Origin: Bolinopsis microptera
Lineage: Eukaryota; Ctenophora; Tentaculata; Lobata; Bolinopsidae
Assembly: GCF_026151205.1 (NCBI RefSeq)
Contig: NC_087078.1
Span: 15,145,118 to 15,209,117 of the forward strand
Reading direction: 5' to 3'
DNA: 64,000 bases
Shown here: positions 43,811 through 57,200 of the stretch, in pieces
Layout of the letters: the number at the start of each line of letters is the position of its first letter
How positions within the stretch are numbered: position 1 is the stretch's first letter
The notes under the pieces: generated by a model
The model's database searches: none
What the model saw: the letters and a program-made list of their open reading frames with translations, nothing else
What the model was told of the DNA's origin: nothing
Made by a program: the position numbers and the translations under genes

Positions 43811-45660
43811 TATTCTTGCTCCGCAACTAGTAATTCATAGATCAATCCATTTGTCTTATGTAAATTATTAGTATTACATCACCAAATATACTTTTCTCAG
43901 AATCCGAGATTCTTCGACTTAACTTCCACCTATGTGCAGTGATCTGAATTCTGATTTCTATGAATGCCGGCCGAATAAGATTATGTCATATTTCTGACGA
44001 CGAAAGACACAAAGTTTATAAATGTTAATGCAGTTTTATCATTTTCCAGAGCATATAGTTTCTAATTTTGTCTTATTGTGAACGACCGTTATTGTAATTC
44101 ATCATGGTTGATCTTCTACAAATGTTCCAGACTGCGTCACCGCTAGGAAGGTATAGTGAGTCACCTAATTTTCTACCTGTTTCTGTATTGAAGTATAGAT
44201 CTGAATACTGGTATAGTGGACCATATTTATTATGACAGGCGAGGATGATTCTGTGTTTTGATTTGCCAATGCACTTAACCTTGATTGGTTAATCGATGTC
44301 ACATGTCACAAATGTTACGGTTCACCTCCCCAGTATACAGATCTATTGGTATAAATAATATGACTTTATATGGGCCGAGGAATATATACCATACCTCATT
44401 GAAATTAATAAAAGGAGGCATAATTCTCTTATAAGTTCAAAGTTGAAAGTGGACCTTGGGAAGGTTATTAAGGAAACTTTTAAAGTAATCGGCTGATAAG
44501 CAGCCATGTTAATTGTCTAAAATGTCTGTGTTACAATGATAGGTGTTTACTAGCCGCCTGGGGCGTTACGAAAGTTTGGGGCGTAACGAAGGTGTTGAAA
44601 TATGTTTTTAAACTTTAAAAACTTTAATTGTTTAGACAAACTTTAAATAAATTCCGATTCAAATTTGAATTAGATATGAATTTGTAAACGAAACAGCTGC
44701 TTGGCCACAGCCCACAGTCCGCTGTTATAAAAAGGTAAAATAATGCGTGAATAATGTAGAGTGAACGGCAAACAAGAAACTAAAAGAGTAAAGAAACAAA
44801 CAGCTAACAATAACAATAAACACAAACAGCAAACGCCGATCAGATCAGCAAACCGACCGCACAACAAACCGTCAATAAATCGAACAAAACCGCGTGGTTT
44901 TACTTTTACTTTAAACACGTCACAACATACGAAATTATAAATTACCGTGCCATGAAGCCTTGATTTTGGCGTAATTATATGAATTAGTACATATTTGCCT
45001 GAGAGCTGTATACTTGTTTAACCCAATGTAGCTTGTAGTGACCAGTAACCCGTACTCCGTTCACCTGACATCCACCTAGAGTAGAGTAGTGTAGTTTTAT
45101 CCGACCGTGGACCGTGGTCCGTGGTCGCGACCATTTGCATCTGGATCGTATTCGTCGTGAAACAGAGTAGTATAATAAGAGTCCGTCTCAAAGTTCTTTG
45201 CTTCGTTAAAGTTCTTCACTGCCTTTTCGAAATCTGAGAAAACTATACCGTGTCATAACAATACTATGGGAGGGAGGGGAGTTTAACCTTACTTTTTATT
45301 TATTCGATTCCTTGATCTTTTTTAGTTTTCTATAAGGTCCAGTTTTATCAATTGTCCCTCGGGTACTATAATAACCGTAACCTTGTAACCACTAACCCGC
45401 AACACTAGAGCTAGCAGTAGCTCTGATAAATACTGACTTAAAGGTAAAGTGTACAGCTGTACACAATAAATTTACAACGCTCATCATGGTTCGCCTTCCC
45501 AGCTAAAACACACTGTAATATAACAAACCCTTACAATAAACTTGAAACAGAGTTTACGTTAGAGGATTTATAGAGGAATGGATAATAAATTTCAATACTT
45601 CAAGTGCTGTAATGTACCCCATTCATCCACTGTAGGGAAAGACCATACGAATATTCCAAG
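43811..45660. other. upstream flank of the MFSD12-like gene
   Basis: No exon recognised. It contains a TATAAAAAGG sequence near 44725 followed by a compositionally odd A/C-rich tract (44770-44890), and two near copies of GGGGCGTTACGAA near 44560-44600. A non-coding first exon could lie here. Confidence 0.3.
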
Positions 45661-48600
45661 ATGGGAGAACTTGAAATAGGTCTGAAGCAGAAGCTGAAGG
45701 AGAAGACTAAGCTGGGGGTGATGCTGGTTGGGTTTATTTGCAGCTGTGGCCTCTACGAGTTTGGTGGAGTATTCTGGATGACTTACTTTAACCCTTATCT
45801 TCAGACTGCAGTAGGTAAGGTACTAGAAATTAGCAGGAAACTAGACATTTGGGTGGAATCATTTTAAGAGATGTTATTGATGTCCATTGCCAGTAATATT
45901 CTGATTTCGATTATTGCTCTTTTAGGTCCTGCTTCTAATCAGCATAACCATTCCAAAACTGGCAAATTTATGGCCGATCATTTAACCAGTATTGAAGAGA
46001 GTTCTCTATATTTTATTAATGTTGACCAATTTGTCTCTACTATTTCAGGACTATCAAGTGGTGATATTGGTACGATAGTGCTGGTTGCCCAGATAACTGA
46101 TGCTATAGCTAACCCTTCAGTTGGTATTCTTATTGAGCATCTCAAGATTCCATTATTTGGGTTTGTGACTTTTAAAGTTCATTTCTTGTCCATTGTTAAT
46201 GGACTGACCCAGCGTGCTGCTTCGCAGCGCTTTGTCTAGGGTATAAGAAGAATTTCGAAGACTTCAGAAGTGATTAATCATGATCCTGCATGCAGCATAT
46301 TATACAGACTTAACATTGCACAAGAACATGATTATATTGTACGGTAGGACGGAACCACTAATACTTAAATATTAGAAAAGGCTTTATCCTTACTCAAATT
46401 TTAAACGTAAAAGTTTAAGCATGTATCCGTTCTCATGTAACACAACAAGAACAGTTTCAATTTCAGAAAGAAACGAGGATGTCATCTTATCGGATCGATC
46501 CTAATGACAACACTATTTCCACTGTTGTGGATGAACTGTTCATTCTGTAATACAGAATTATCCCGGGTTGTTTACTACGGTCAGTTTTAACTAGGAATTT
46601 ATTTGTATCTTTAATTACCCAATCATTATGTTTTAATAATAGCTTTTGAGCATAAAATGGAAATGGACAATAGTAGTTAATTGACCATTTCATTGACAAA
46701 TAATTGCTATAATGAATATTCAATTTCAGGCATAGTTGCAGCAGTATTGAACAGTATCACTCCTTTCATGTTCCTTCCTCATTTATCAATGATTGCTCTC
46801 CTGGCGAAGAACGAAAAGCAAAGACTTATCTTCGGAGGCATCAGCTCATTTGGCAAGCAGTTCTGGGGTATCTTGGCTTACTCGACAATGTGGCTCCTTA
46901 TCGGTACTGATAAGAACGATGAGAACCTGGGACAGCTTCTTGGAGAGAAACTAAAGGTATTAACATTTGTTAGTCTTGACTGGGAAACCCAAGGGGTCGA
47001 CAGAAGCTAATTGAGTGGTATTATCTCAGTCTCAGTGGTGCCAACGTGGATATTACTAGTGGAATCATTATGATCGTTTTAGTTTACCCTCACTCAAACC
47101 CATTATTTCAGATAGCTTCCTACGTCGTGAGTGGAATTGGAGTAATATGCACTATAGTCTTTCACGCTTCTGTCTGGAACTTAGACGAGAACAAAACAGA
47201 TGCAATCACTGACACCGACGGTGGGGTTCCCTCTAAATCTTCTATGATCAGCGATTTAAAGACAGTTGCCAAGAACCCTAACTTCTATATTGTGAGTAGC
47301 AATTCAGCAAATGGGCAGATTAGATTTTAAATGGAGGACCAAGCAACAACAAAAAAACGAAACAAAAAATAGCTAATTATGTTGATGTTTAAAATGAAGA
47401 ACACAGGAAACTTGATGGATTGCAATGATTTGCGTTACAGGTACATGCTGCAAGGTATAATTATTGAACATATTATATATTCTAAAGTAATTACCATTAC
47501 TCTATTTTACTTTATTTTCAGTTAGGATTACTCTATTTCGTCTGCAGATCAGAACTAAGTCTCTACAACGTTTACCAAGTGTTTTTCTTCGAGCAGACTC
47601 TAGGACTACCCAAGGTTTGTTGTTCGTATTTGAAAGTGCTGATGCCAGGTGTTTTCAATTAGTGGTCATTTTGAAAATCCGTATCTCATCTGGTAGTAGT
47701 TCTGGAAATTGTTTTCATCGTTTTAATTGTGATTATATCTTCTATTTTGAAATGTCACAATTATATTGTCACCGCAGGAAGCTGTCGCCTATTTACCTTT
47801 CATATACCTCTCATTTGCTGGCATTGGCAGTATCGCAGTGAAGCCTATTGTCAAGAAGCTCAAGCCGATGGTAGGATAACTTATTTAATAAGATTAAGAA
47901 TAAAAGTGCTTTTGTGTTATAGAAATTAGAATTAAGTGTTTTAGAGTAAAAGTCTTACTTGTAAACTAAACCACATATTTTGTCGATCTGAAATGTGATA
48001 AACAAGGTGTAAGTTCGAGCATTTATCCATGAATTCTAAAGGAGACAAATTCAGTTTACTCCTAGTCACCCGTTTAAAAGATAAGTGGGATAACAACTTA
48101 ACTCAATGAAAATTTGGTCATCAAAAAATCATGACCCGTTACAGTTGAATTCTGGATTTGTATGAGAAGTCAGACTTCCGAAGTTTGATAAGAGAAATTC
48201 AAAAACTCTATCCACGTACTGCACTTCTTTAGGCTGTTAATTGTATCATTTAGAGAAAACCCTAATGAGATTGAGAGGATTCTTGGAATTTTTATCAGAA
48301 CATGCCATGATGTTTATCATTATGATTTGGTTCCGGAATCTTCCCTAGCATGTACAACCGATTTGACAATATTTATAATTTACTTTCGGGTGATTTCTAT
48401 TTAATAGTACATGAACTTTCAGCCAACATTTGGACTTGCGATTCTGGCGGTAATAATTGCAGGGTAAGTTTTTTTATTCCAATATACTTTCTACGTATTG
48501 ATGATTTTCAATCACAACTGAACTCAAAATCTCATATTGTTGGCAAACATTATTTTCAACAATATTATCGTCCATTTGGCGAGCATTTACGTCTAAAAGC

Positions 48601-49619
48601 TTAAAAGTTTATTTAAAATGAGTCTGAGGATATTTGTTGCTAGTCATTAAAACGGTTCCCAAATACAGGATAGCAATTATGCTGCAACCGAAACAGTACG
48701 GTAACGTTGTAATCCTACCGGTGATATTTGTGAGCGTTGGATCAGCGATTATGTACACTCTTTCACTGTCACTGACTTCAAGCCTTATCGTCCGATTGAG
48801 GGTAATCACATTTTGTTTTAGAGCTTGATGTTTTTTATATTTTTTGAATGAATTACAACCTTTAAAGTTAATGATAAAATTAACAATTATAAACCAAGAA
48901 AAATGAAACAAAGAAAACTTTAGGTTTCCTAATTTTTAATTTGATCATGCGAGATTCCGGCCATTAATAATCATAACACCCAGGTAAGCGATGTGGCGGT
49001 TTGGGGTGCCTTCAACTTGATAGATAGAATACTGTTTGGAGTTCTGTTCGTTGTCGTCCAAGAGTTCAGACCTTGTCCCACTTCAAAGTATGCAAACTAT
49101 TTATCTTGATGGCTTCAGAACAAATTAAACCGGATTTAATATATCTATCTACTACATCATTCAGTAATGAAATTCGTTTTTGAGAATCCGTTGAACATTT
49201 TTTTTCGTAACAGTCTTCAAGTTCAAAGCATGCTAACGAAACAAACATCATTACTGAAATTGAATGACGTAGATCTATAAATTTAATACAGGTAATTCGG
49301 CTTGATAATATTTTTGATTTGACAAACCTTACATGTGCGCATTATCAAGAAACAAATGACGTATATATAAAATACTAACACACTCCACCTGCACCTCCAC
49401 AGATCATGCTGCGAAGCCTGCTCAGATTTCTACCGTTATGTGTTTGGAGGAGGTCTGGTTCTGTTCGCACTTCTGGCAGCAGCTCTCATCCTCTCCACCA
49501 GATTCACAGGAGACGTATTTGCTACAAGCAGAGGAGAGGATTATCAGACCAAGGACAGTGATAAGAATCAGCTGAAACTGGAAGAGGTTGTAGAAAACCC
49601 TATAGTGGATAAAAGCTGA
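45661..49619 (+). CDS. MFSD12-like: MFSD12-like major facilitator transporter
   Basis: Multi-pass transporter; human MFSD12 carries cysteine into melanosomes and lysosomes. Exons seen: 45661-45814, 46049 to about 46160, 46730-46956, 47112-47291, 47522-47614, 47778-47870, 48408-48463, 48669-48801, 48984-49087 and 49403-49619 (stop TGA). From exon 3 on, all phases agree. Diagnostic matches to human MFSD12 are SGIGVICTIVFHASV (VGVGAVFSLLFHLGT), HLSMIALLAKNEKQ (HLSLIPELVTNDHE), WGAFNLIDRILFGV (YGSMSFLDKVANGL) and the CCEACSDFYRYVFG cysteine-rich tail loop (CCRACVSFYHWAMV). The segment expected after the second membrane helix (a GPRKAWHL-type loop and helix 3, about 50 residues) was not found between 46160 and 46730. 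Either the exon is very diverged, or it is missing from the sequence or gene. Confidence 0.85.
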
Positions 49620-50321
49620 TACAGTTCCATTTATTTTCACCAGAGAGGGTTTTTACTCGGCCCTGCAGCAGTAGTAAAAGCGCACCAGCCCACTTTCTGA
49701 CTTTGAGTTTGATAGTTTGCTGTATAAACAGTATAACTTACAGATCATGTTAATCAATCTAGGAGCATTATATTAGGTCTACAAAACGGTACTTGATTGT
49801 TTGTGACGAGTTCAAAGACGGACAGTCAGGGAATATTCAGTGAGATGCTCTTACTGAAGAATTTGAGTCTCTTCATCACTTCTTGTCTCAATATGACCTC
49901 AAAATATCAGTTGCTACCGCTCGCAATTGGGTTGCGAGAATAACAAAGAAGGTAATATAGCTCTATTCTATAGTGCGCGTCAAAACTACCATAAGGATTA
50001 TATAAAAAGGCTCTGAAAAGATTGTATTGCAGATTGCTCCTTGATTAATCAGCCGTTAAGATAATATGAAGAACAACATACAAGTCAATTACAGCTTGCA
50101 TTTAATAATTAATTGATGAAATTGTCTGAGTATTGAGAGTCGAACTCTCATTGACTTTGAACTTGAGTCAGAGCAATCGAGCATTTGTCCATAATTAAAT
50201 TATTAACAAATAAGACAATTCAGATGATTGGTGACTGAATTCAAAGGATTGTCAATGCGTATTCTGTACATAACTAATTTATTATTTTCACAGAACATTA
50301 CTTTAATTGTAAACTACTACA
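49620..50321. other. 3' flank of the MFSD12-like gene
   Basis: Should hold the 3' UTR. No nearby AATAAA seen. No other gene. Confidence 0.3.
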
Positions 50322-50605
50322 CAGGATGGTCCAGATTAAGCTACTTGTAATCGTTTGATCATTCAAATAACGTAAGCCAAGGGGAGCGGGTTTAGAGGAG
50401 CTTAAGTTTGTTTAATTCCTCAGAATATCATTGTGTTAAGTGACATACGAGAGGGGGTATGAAATGGAAGAAATCTGGCCACGTAATTCGCGAACGATCC
50501 CTTTTAGGATCATTTTGCAGTGCGATACCCACTAATTTTTCTGCCAGTTCAATCAGTTTTTCTTCAAACCCACAAAAAACATGTACCCGATTTTGGACCA
50601 CCCTG
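50322..50605. mobile_element. possible MITE with CAGGRTGGTCCA ends
   Basis: Starts CAGGATGGTCCAGA and ends TTTGGACCACCCTG, an inverted pair about 284 bp apart. The ends resemble some mariner-like elements. No coding capacity of its own and no clear target duplication. Confidence 0.5.
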
Positions 50606-51171
50606 GAATTAATAAAATCAAAAAAAAGACTCAAGATGGTCACATTCAAAATTCATAACTAATAAGATTATGCAAATGATAGGTGGCTAAATTCTAAGAA
50701 TCACCATTTCATGTCCGGAAATATGAAGGCACTAGATTGTCCACTTTCCTAGAAAATTATCAAAAGTCTTTTTAAACACATACATTGCTTATAATTTATG
50801 ATAGCATTTAAAATTTAAAACATCAAATACTAAAATAGTAAATTCCAAACAACACGAAATATTAAGATTATGATCTGAATTAAAATATAAATGGTATTCC
50901 GTAACAAAATTTACAAAAACGACCTATCTGTACAATATACCAAATATTAATCATGAACATAAATACTAAATAAGTAAATAAGAAAATGACTGTATAGAAT
51001 TATTCACATTTTATTATCTTTGGTTATCAATCATAATCAAATAGCTTAATGCTTATAATGTATTTGCAGACCTATAGAATAAATAATAGCCATTATATTG
51101 ATACAGTCGAGGCTGTAATGTGATTACAGTAGAATTTCGAACGCAAGTCAAGTTTCTCCTCTAATAGGGAT
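50606..51171. other. intergenic, AT-rich
   Basis: Lies between the convergent MFSD12-like and APPBP2-like genes; nothing recognised. Confidence 0.35.
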
Positions 51172-51177
51172 TTTATT
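51172..51177 (-). terminator. polyadenylation signal of the APPBP2-like gene
   Basis: AATAAA on the minus strand, about 105 bases past the stop codon at 51279. Confidence 0.55.
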
Positions 51178-51278
51178 CTTATTTGGTGAAAGCTAACTGA
51201 ACTCTATAAAGCTTAAGTAGCCTGACATCTGATGGTCTTCCTCTTCACTACCTGTAGCCTGACATCCGATGGTCTTCA

Positions 51279-54200
51279 CTACCTAGAGTTGGTCCTGTGT
51301 CTGGTGCTGGTTTTCAGTTCCTGTGACACATACTCCAGCAGGGGTTTCAGGGAATTGAACAGTTTGGCGGAGGTTGAGCTGGTTTGTTGGTGTTGTTCTA
51401 AGGGAAAATAGATCACGTGTTCATCATGTTGCCTCTTATTTTGTGTAAGATAGAACAATAATGATTAATGAAGGGCCAATCAATATGTAAATAATTAGAT
51501 ATTCAATGTTATTGCTAAAATGTTGAATATTTACTTTCATTAGGGGTCGTTCACATGTTATGAACCTGCACATGCAACAATGGGCCAAGTTACATGGCCC
51601 ATTTCTTCATTCTGTGGCTAGAATCTAAGTCATCAGGATGCAAAAACACATCTACGTGTGAAATTTAATTTTAAACAAAATTTAAGGATTATTTTGAAAA
51701 ATCGGCCCACTTATTGTAACCTGACCCATTATTTCATGTGCAGGTCAATGAGATGAAATCACTGAGGGGGTTCAATATTTAAATAATTGGTCTTAAAAAG
51801 CGTAATATGTGGCGGACCCCTTCTCCCAGCACGTACCCTGAATCTGATCCCGCCACTCGGTGTACCACTCTAAATACTGGTTCTGAAGTTCAGGTCTGTT
51901 GTCTGTCACCCTCAGTAAACCTCTGTAACACATCTCAATGAAATCATCCACTCCTACACCTGCAAAACAACCCGTTATAAGGAAACAAGGCAAGATAAAT
52001 GGTAAAAAGAAACTTTTGTTACCTTCACTTACTTGAACTGTTAAACAGTTTATTTCGAAAGTTTACCTCTGATTTCACGAAGAGACCGGAGGCATTTGAG
52101 GAAAAGACGTTCAGCGTACGTTTTCTTGTCCAGATCGAACGCGTAAAGAGTAGCTATATGAACCTGAAGAGAGAATTGTCATCCACAAATGAATATACTG
52201 ATTTAAATTCAAGCACTTTTACTTTTACATTTTTCCACTTATGAAAATTGAAAAAAGACATCGAACGTGCTTTTACCATATTTCAAACCCATTTAACATT
52301 CTTCTTAATTCTAGATTAAACTTCACACCGTAAATTTACCAGATCGAGGTTTTTGACAATTTACATAAAATGTAAATTATTCCTTTATTCTTATAATTAT
52401 AACCCAACAATTAAAGCTGCAAATAGCACTTTAATCACACACTCACAGTGACTCCTAGACTCTCGTGACTCCCCTCTTCCAGGACGTGGTTCATGATAAA
52501 CTCAGCCCTAAGTAAACAATCCTCTGCTTTGTGAGGTTTACCCAACACTCGATATACTTTACCCACGTGCTCGTAGTACCTGAGTGTGGTGTTAATAATT
52601 AGCGTAATTAGTTAATTAATATTTGATTAGTTATCTCCCTAAATTATACGAAATCGTAAATAGATTAAAAACAATGATTATAGAATGAAATAGTCTCTTA
52701 TAATAACTCTTATAATAACTGATGTGACAAAGTAAACATGTCTTGCCCCTTTTTTGAAGATCTATATTCTATACCTCTATTAGAATATTGTCCAGAACAT
52801 CAGAGCTTAAGTTTAACAATTTTAGGTTAAATTTGTCAAAATCACTAAAAAGGTGACAAAATTAACTTTTCATGCCCCAACAATTTCAAGTTAGTGTGTA
52901 AAAATTAGCATAGGCTGCTTTATTACCTATATAAATCAATCCAAACTACAAAAAATATTTTATGTTTATGTGATGACGATTACCTAACACTTATAATAAC
53001 TGATGTGACAAAGTAAACATGTCTTGCCCCTATTTTGAAGATCTATAACTCTATTAGAATTCAACATTCTTTCAGAAACGATTGGAAGAATATTGTCCAG
53101 AACATAAGAACTCAATTTTTAAAATTTAGATTAATTTGTCAAAGACATTGAAAATGTGACAAAATTAACTTTCCCTGCCCCAACAGTATCAAGATAGTGT
53201 GTTAAAATTGGCATAGGATTTATTACAGTAATCATAACGTTACAACCTGACTAATGATATATTCTTGTTGCATTGATGCTGATCGACCATTTTAAATTTA
53301 AACTTTGTAATTTCTATTCTTGGCCTAGATTATGAACGGAAATCAAATCAATATACTAAATATTGTTTATTTTCATCGAATTTGATATTATTGTTATTAC
53401 TTGTCCCACAGCGCTCACAAATATATAATGTGTCATGTAGATATAACTTTTATTCATTGCGTATTTATCATTCTAGCATGTATTTACACCGGATTAAATG
53501 TTTTTATCGGAGTGAGTCAATATTACTCAAACTTCGATGTGCTTATTATCCTTCTGTCGTATAATCATAAAGGTGTTTAATGCGATTAACATTTTACTGA
53601 GTGCGCAATTTACAAAGTAGCAATCAGGGATTAGGTGCACAAAAATATTCTACGCGCCCTTTTTTGTTGTTCCAAAGGTCAAATAACTACCAACAAAATT
53701 TGAAGCTTCAACTCGATTCTCGACCTCGCTCCGGCAATGCCCATATTTTTCAACAATTTTTAACAGGTAGATGTAAAATAGTGCTTTTTAGAAACATTCG
53801 CCAGCCTATGTTATGGAAATAATGTTGTCCATTGTTAATGCCAATGGACTTTCGAGAAGAAAGCGGCGCGCGCTACTTCGAAAAAATTTAGACGAGTAAC
53901 ATTGTGTGCTGTATGCCCGCACTTTTACTTTTTAGAGACTGAAAATTAAAAGTAAAAGTCTGAGGACAGACCCAGACAGACTCATCTGGGGATGCTGATT
54001 TTTAGTTACCCTTTTTGACCTAAATGTTTTGCGGAAAACATTTAATCTTTTAGCATTGGTCGGTTGGGAAGTACAGGTAAGTTTTCACTCGGTAGATATT
54101 TACTGCATTTATTGTGGCCATCTCAATACAGATTAATCATGGGTCCTGGCCCAGGGGTCTATGAAACAGTATAAGTATAACAGCTCTCAATTTCATATTA

Positions 54201-57200
54201 CATATTCACGAACTCAACTGCAGCACTCCAAATAAAACTGGGGCCGTGACCCCTTTAATAACTTAGCAGTTATACTTATAATTACTGCAAGACCAAGCAC
54301 AGTCGCGGTTCCAATATGAAATGAAATGAACTAAAATGAAATGAAAATAGTACTTCAATCTCGTTTATGCTTTTATACATATCATATCACATTCGACATT
54401 CGATGTTGAATTTGCCTACGAATTTATGAACGCGATCGGTCACCAAGTTCGGTTGATTAATTCGGGTTTGAGATTTAATCATTGATGACCATACCTTTGT
54501 TCATGGTCTAATGTTAATGACCCATAACCCGTTTAGACCCATTTAGACCCCTCTAGTTCTATGACTTAATTAAAACCAGACGTGAATCGTGATCAATAAA
54601 AGACCCCTACATTATGGGCCTATATAAAGACCAGCAGGAACGAAATGATCTCAAACCTTGAGAGTAGGCTACAGTAAGTTACACCATTATAGTTGGTATA
54701 CACCACCCCCATCGTAGCAATTTGTTTGTTTCAACAACACCAAATAGTGTGCAATTGACTTTGAGGGCTATAACAATAACGTAACATTACTGTAACTAAA
54801 ACTTATAATTTATTTAATTGAGCTCATGGTGTTGATATATTCATCAGAATTTTCAAATTATTATGCATTGAACAAAATTGATAATATGCATATTATCAAT
54901 TTATATATATTATGATCATTGGTAAGTGGTCACTGGTCATAGCCCCACTTAGTGACCCTCGTTTTGTGTGTGAAAGCTACGTCAAACTTACGGCTTTTGA
55001 GTTTATTATGCTTTTTAATGAAACTAAATTGTGAATCAAGACATTATCTTAGTAATAGTACAGGCTGAATTGATCTAGATTTGTTTTTATCTGTTGTTAT
55101 CATGCTGACAACTATAAAGGTCTGTTCGGTAGGATCGAAATGACTTAATAAAAACCAACTTTTTGAAAGGGCGTGAATTGGAGACCACGTCAATCATGAT
55201 GACTAGGACAGTTATAGGACTATCAGTGAGTAAAACTTTTACTTGTCTTTATCATATTGACGCAAATAGTGGACAACTTTTACTGTAAAAGTTGTCCACT
55301 ATTTGCGTCAATATGATAAAGACAAGCACCAACGGTGGGACCTTAGAATCTGTCATGCATATGTTACAAATTCAAACTACTGTGATATGTATCAAAGTAT
55401 AATTTTAAGTTGAGACACACAATCTTGTTATAATACCGTAATAACGTAACTAAGCAGCTTCTTATCAAATTACACAATATGCGTGCCCCTACCCATTCTC
55501 CAAAATGGACCACTGTAATATATTATATATATATTTTGCAGCATTTGCTATAGCAAATGCTGCAAAAGCCTCCAGAAAAGATAGAGTTTGTTATTATATT
55601 GGAGACATATTTCATTGAAAATTACGCTTTCTACTCTTTCTGTTTGCTGTCATTGACAAGTGTCAAGTGTATACCGCCTCAGAATAAAAAGCAGCACGAT
55701 GATTGATTATTTCTAGTCTACTAATTGAGTAATACTAATTGAAAAGCCTTTGGTTTCCTATATTTTTGTTGGTGTTGATGTTTCCCCCAAATTAGATCAG
55801 TATACTGTTTCTCTCTCTCTTTTATAAAGTAAGGCCACTAACTCGTCACAAAATGCTAGAAAATGAAGCATGACTTTCGCGGGGTAATTGTTGCACAACA
55901 TTTACAAAACATCCCTTCAATTTCATCGATACACGTTATTGCTTTGATTATTCAGCAGTCTCTTTTCTAGAAGATGTCAATCAACACATTTGTTTGACAT
56001 CTGTTTAGGACAGATATTTGGAAAGTCGTCTTCCACCGAGTTCAAAATAGAAAATACCTCCCTTTTTTAAACTTATAAATGATGGGAATACGTTTGCTTG
56101 AGCTATTTTGAGCTATTAAGTAATAAAACAATAGTTCGTAAAAAGCATTAAGATCGGAGAGTTCCAAGCCCAGTGCCACCAATTGAAGATCAATTAGCGG
56201 CACTGGGCATGGAGCTCTCCGATCTTAATGCTTTTTACGAACAATTTGATCAAGGTGCAAAACAGCTTTTTGTAGATTGGTCATTAAAACCAACAGCACC
56301 GTCCAGGCTAACAGCTTCATGATAATCAGAAAATCTGGAAAAAGGTAGTTCACAATCCCCCACTTTGATATAATGGTTCGTAAAAAGGTAAGATTGGAGC
56401 GTTCCACTTAGGGTTCAAGGTGCAAGACAGCTTCAACTGCTTTTCTGGGAAAAAAGTAGTTTTTCACGAGCATCCACTTTGACAAACGTGGTCGGTTAAG
56501 TAAGTAGGGTCATTAAAACTCGAATAGTGAGGGCTATTTAAAGTCTTCCAAATAATCTAGCTATAAATACAAAGGGACCGATTGCAGTTACGCGTCATTC
56601 TATAAGTTTCCAAACATCATGCTCCTTTTTTAAAATTAAACTTTAAGTTTTCATGATGTTTTATATTACCACCAACCAGAATAGTCCAATAATTCTTCTC
56701 TCTTTCTATAAAGCACGTACTTATAGTACTCGAGTTTTCCATAGAGCTGATAATAAAGTACTGAAGAATAATATATTATATATTTATTTATAAATAAAAT
56801 TCAGCTAGAAGTATTTTGTAAATGATCATATAACATTATGTGTAAGTGAGTCCAAATATCCCCTTGACTGGTTGGTTAGAAATTCTCTGACCGATTCATG
56901 GTTGAAAATATCCATTTACATGTATATTTACTTTATCTCCGACAACTTGAAATTGATAGCAATATGTTCTGTTGACGTTGTTCTATTTTTAGGCATCGAC
57001 ATCATGGTCCGTTAACGTACTAAGATTGGAAGGTTCCAGTTCTACTTAGTGATCAAAGGGTAAGACAGCTTCACAATCATAAGATAAATAGTATGATTAT
57101 TAGACTGCGCTTTGACACAGATAGTCATATAAACATATGGTAGATTACGTACAGTCTAGCAAGGGTCATTAAAAACGCTTTTTTGGAGCCTTAAATAATT

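Noticed and set aside
44670-44918. 82-codon minus-strand frame with a hydrophobic stretch
   Set aside because: The antisense of an A/C-rich tract gives Leu/Cys/Val runs; no homologue recognised.
45871-46048. Use of the earlier acceptor near 45926 for MFSD12 exon 2
   Set aside because: It would insert about 40 unrelated residues between helix 1 and helix 2; the acceptor at 46048 joins GLSSGDIGTIV in frame to the family pattern.
50428-50649. 73-codon minus-strand frame (MNVTILSLFFDFINSR...)
   Set aside because: It lies within a probable MITE with CAGGRTGGTCCA ends and has no recognised homologue.
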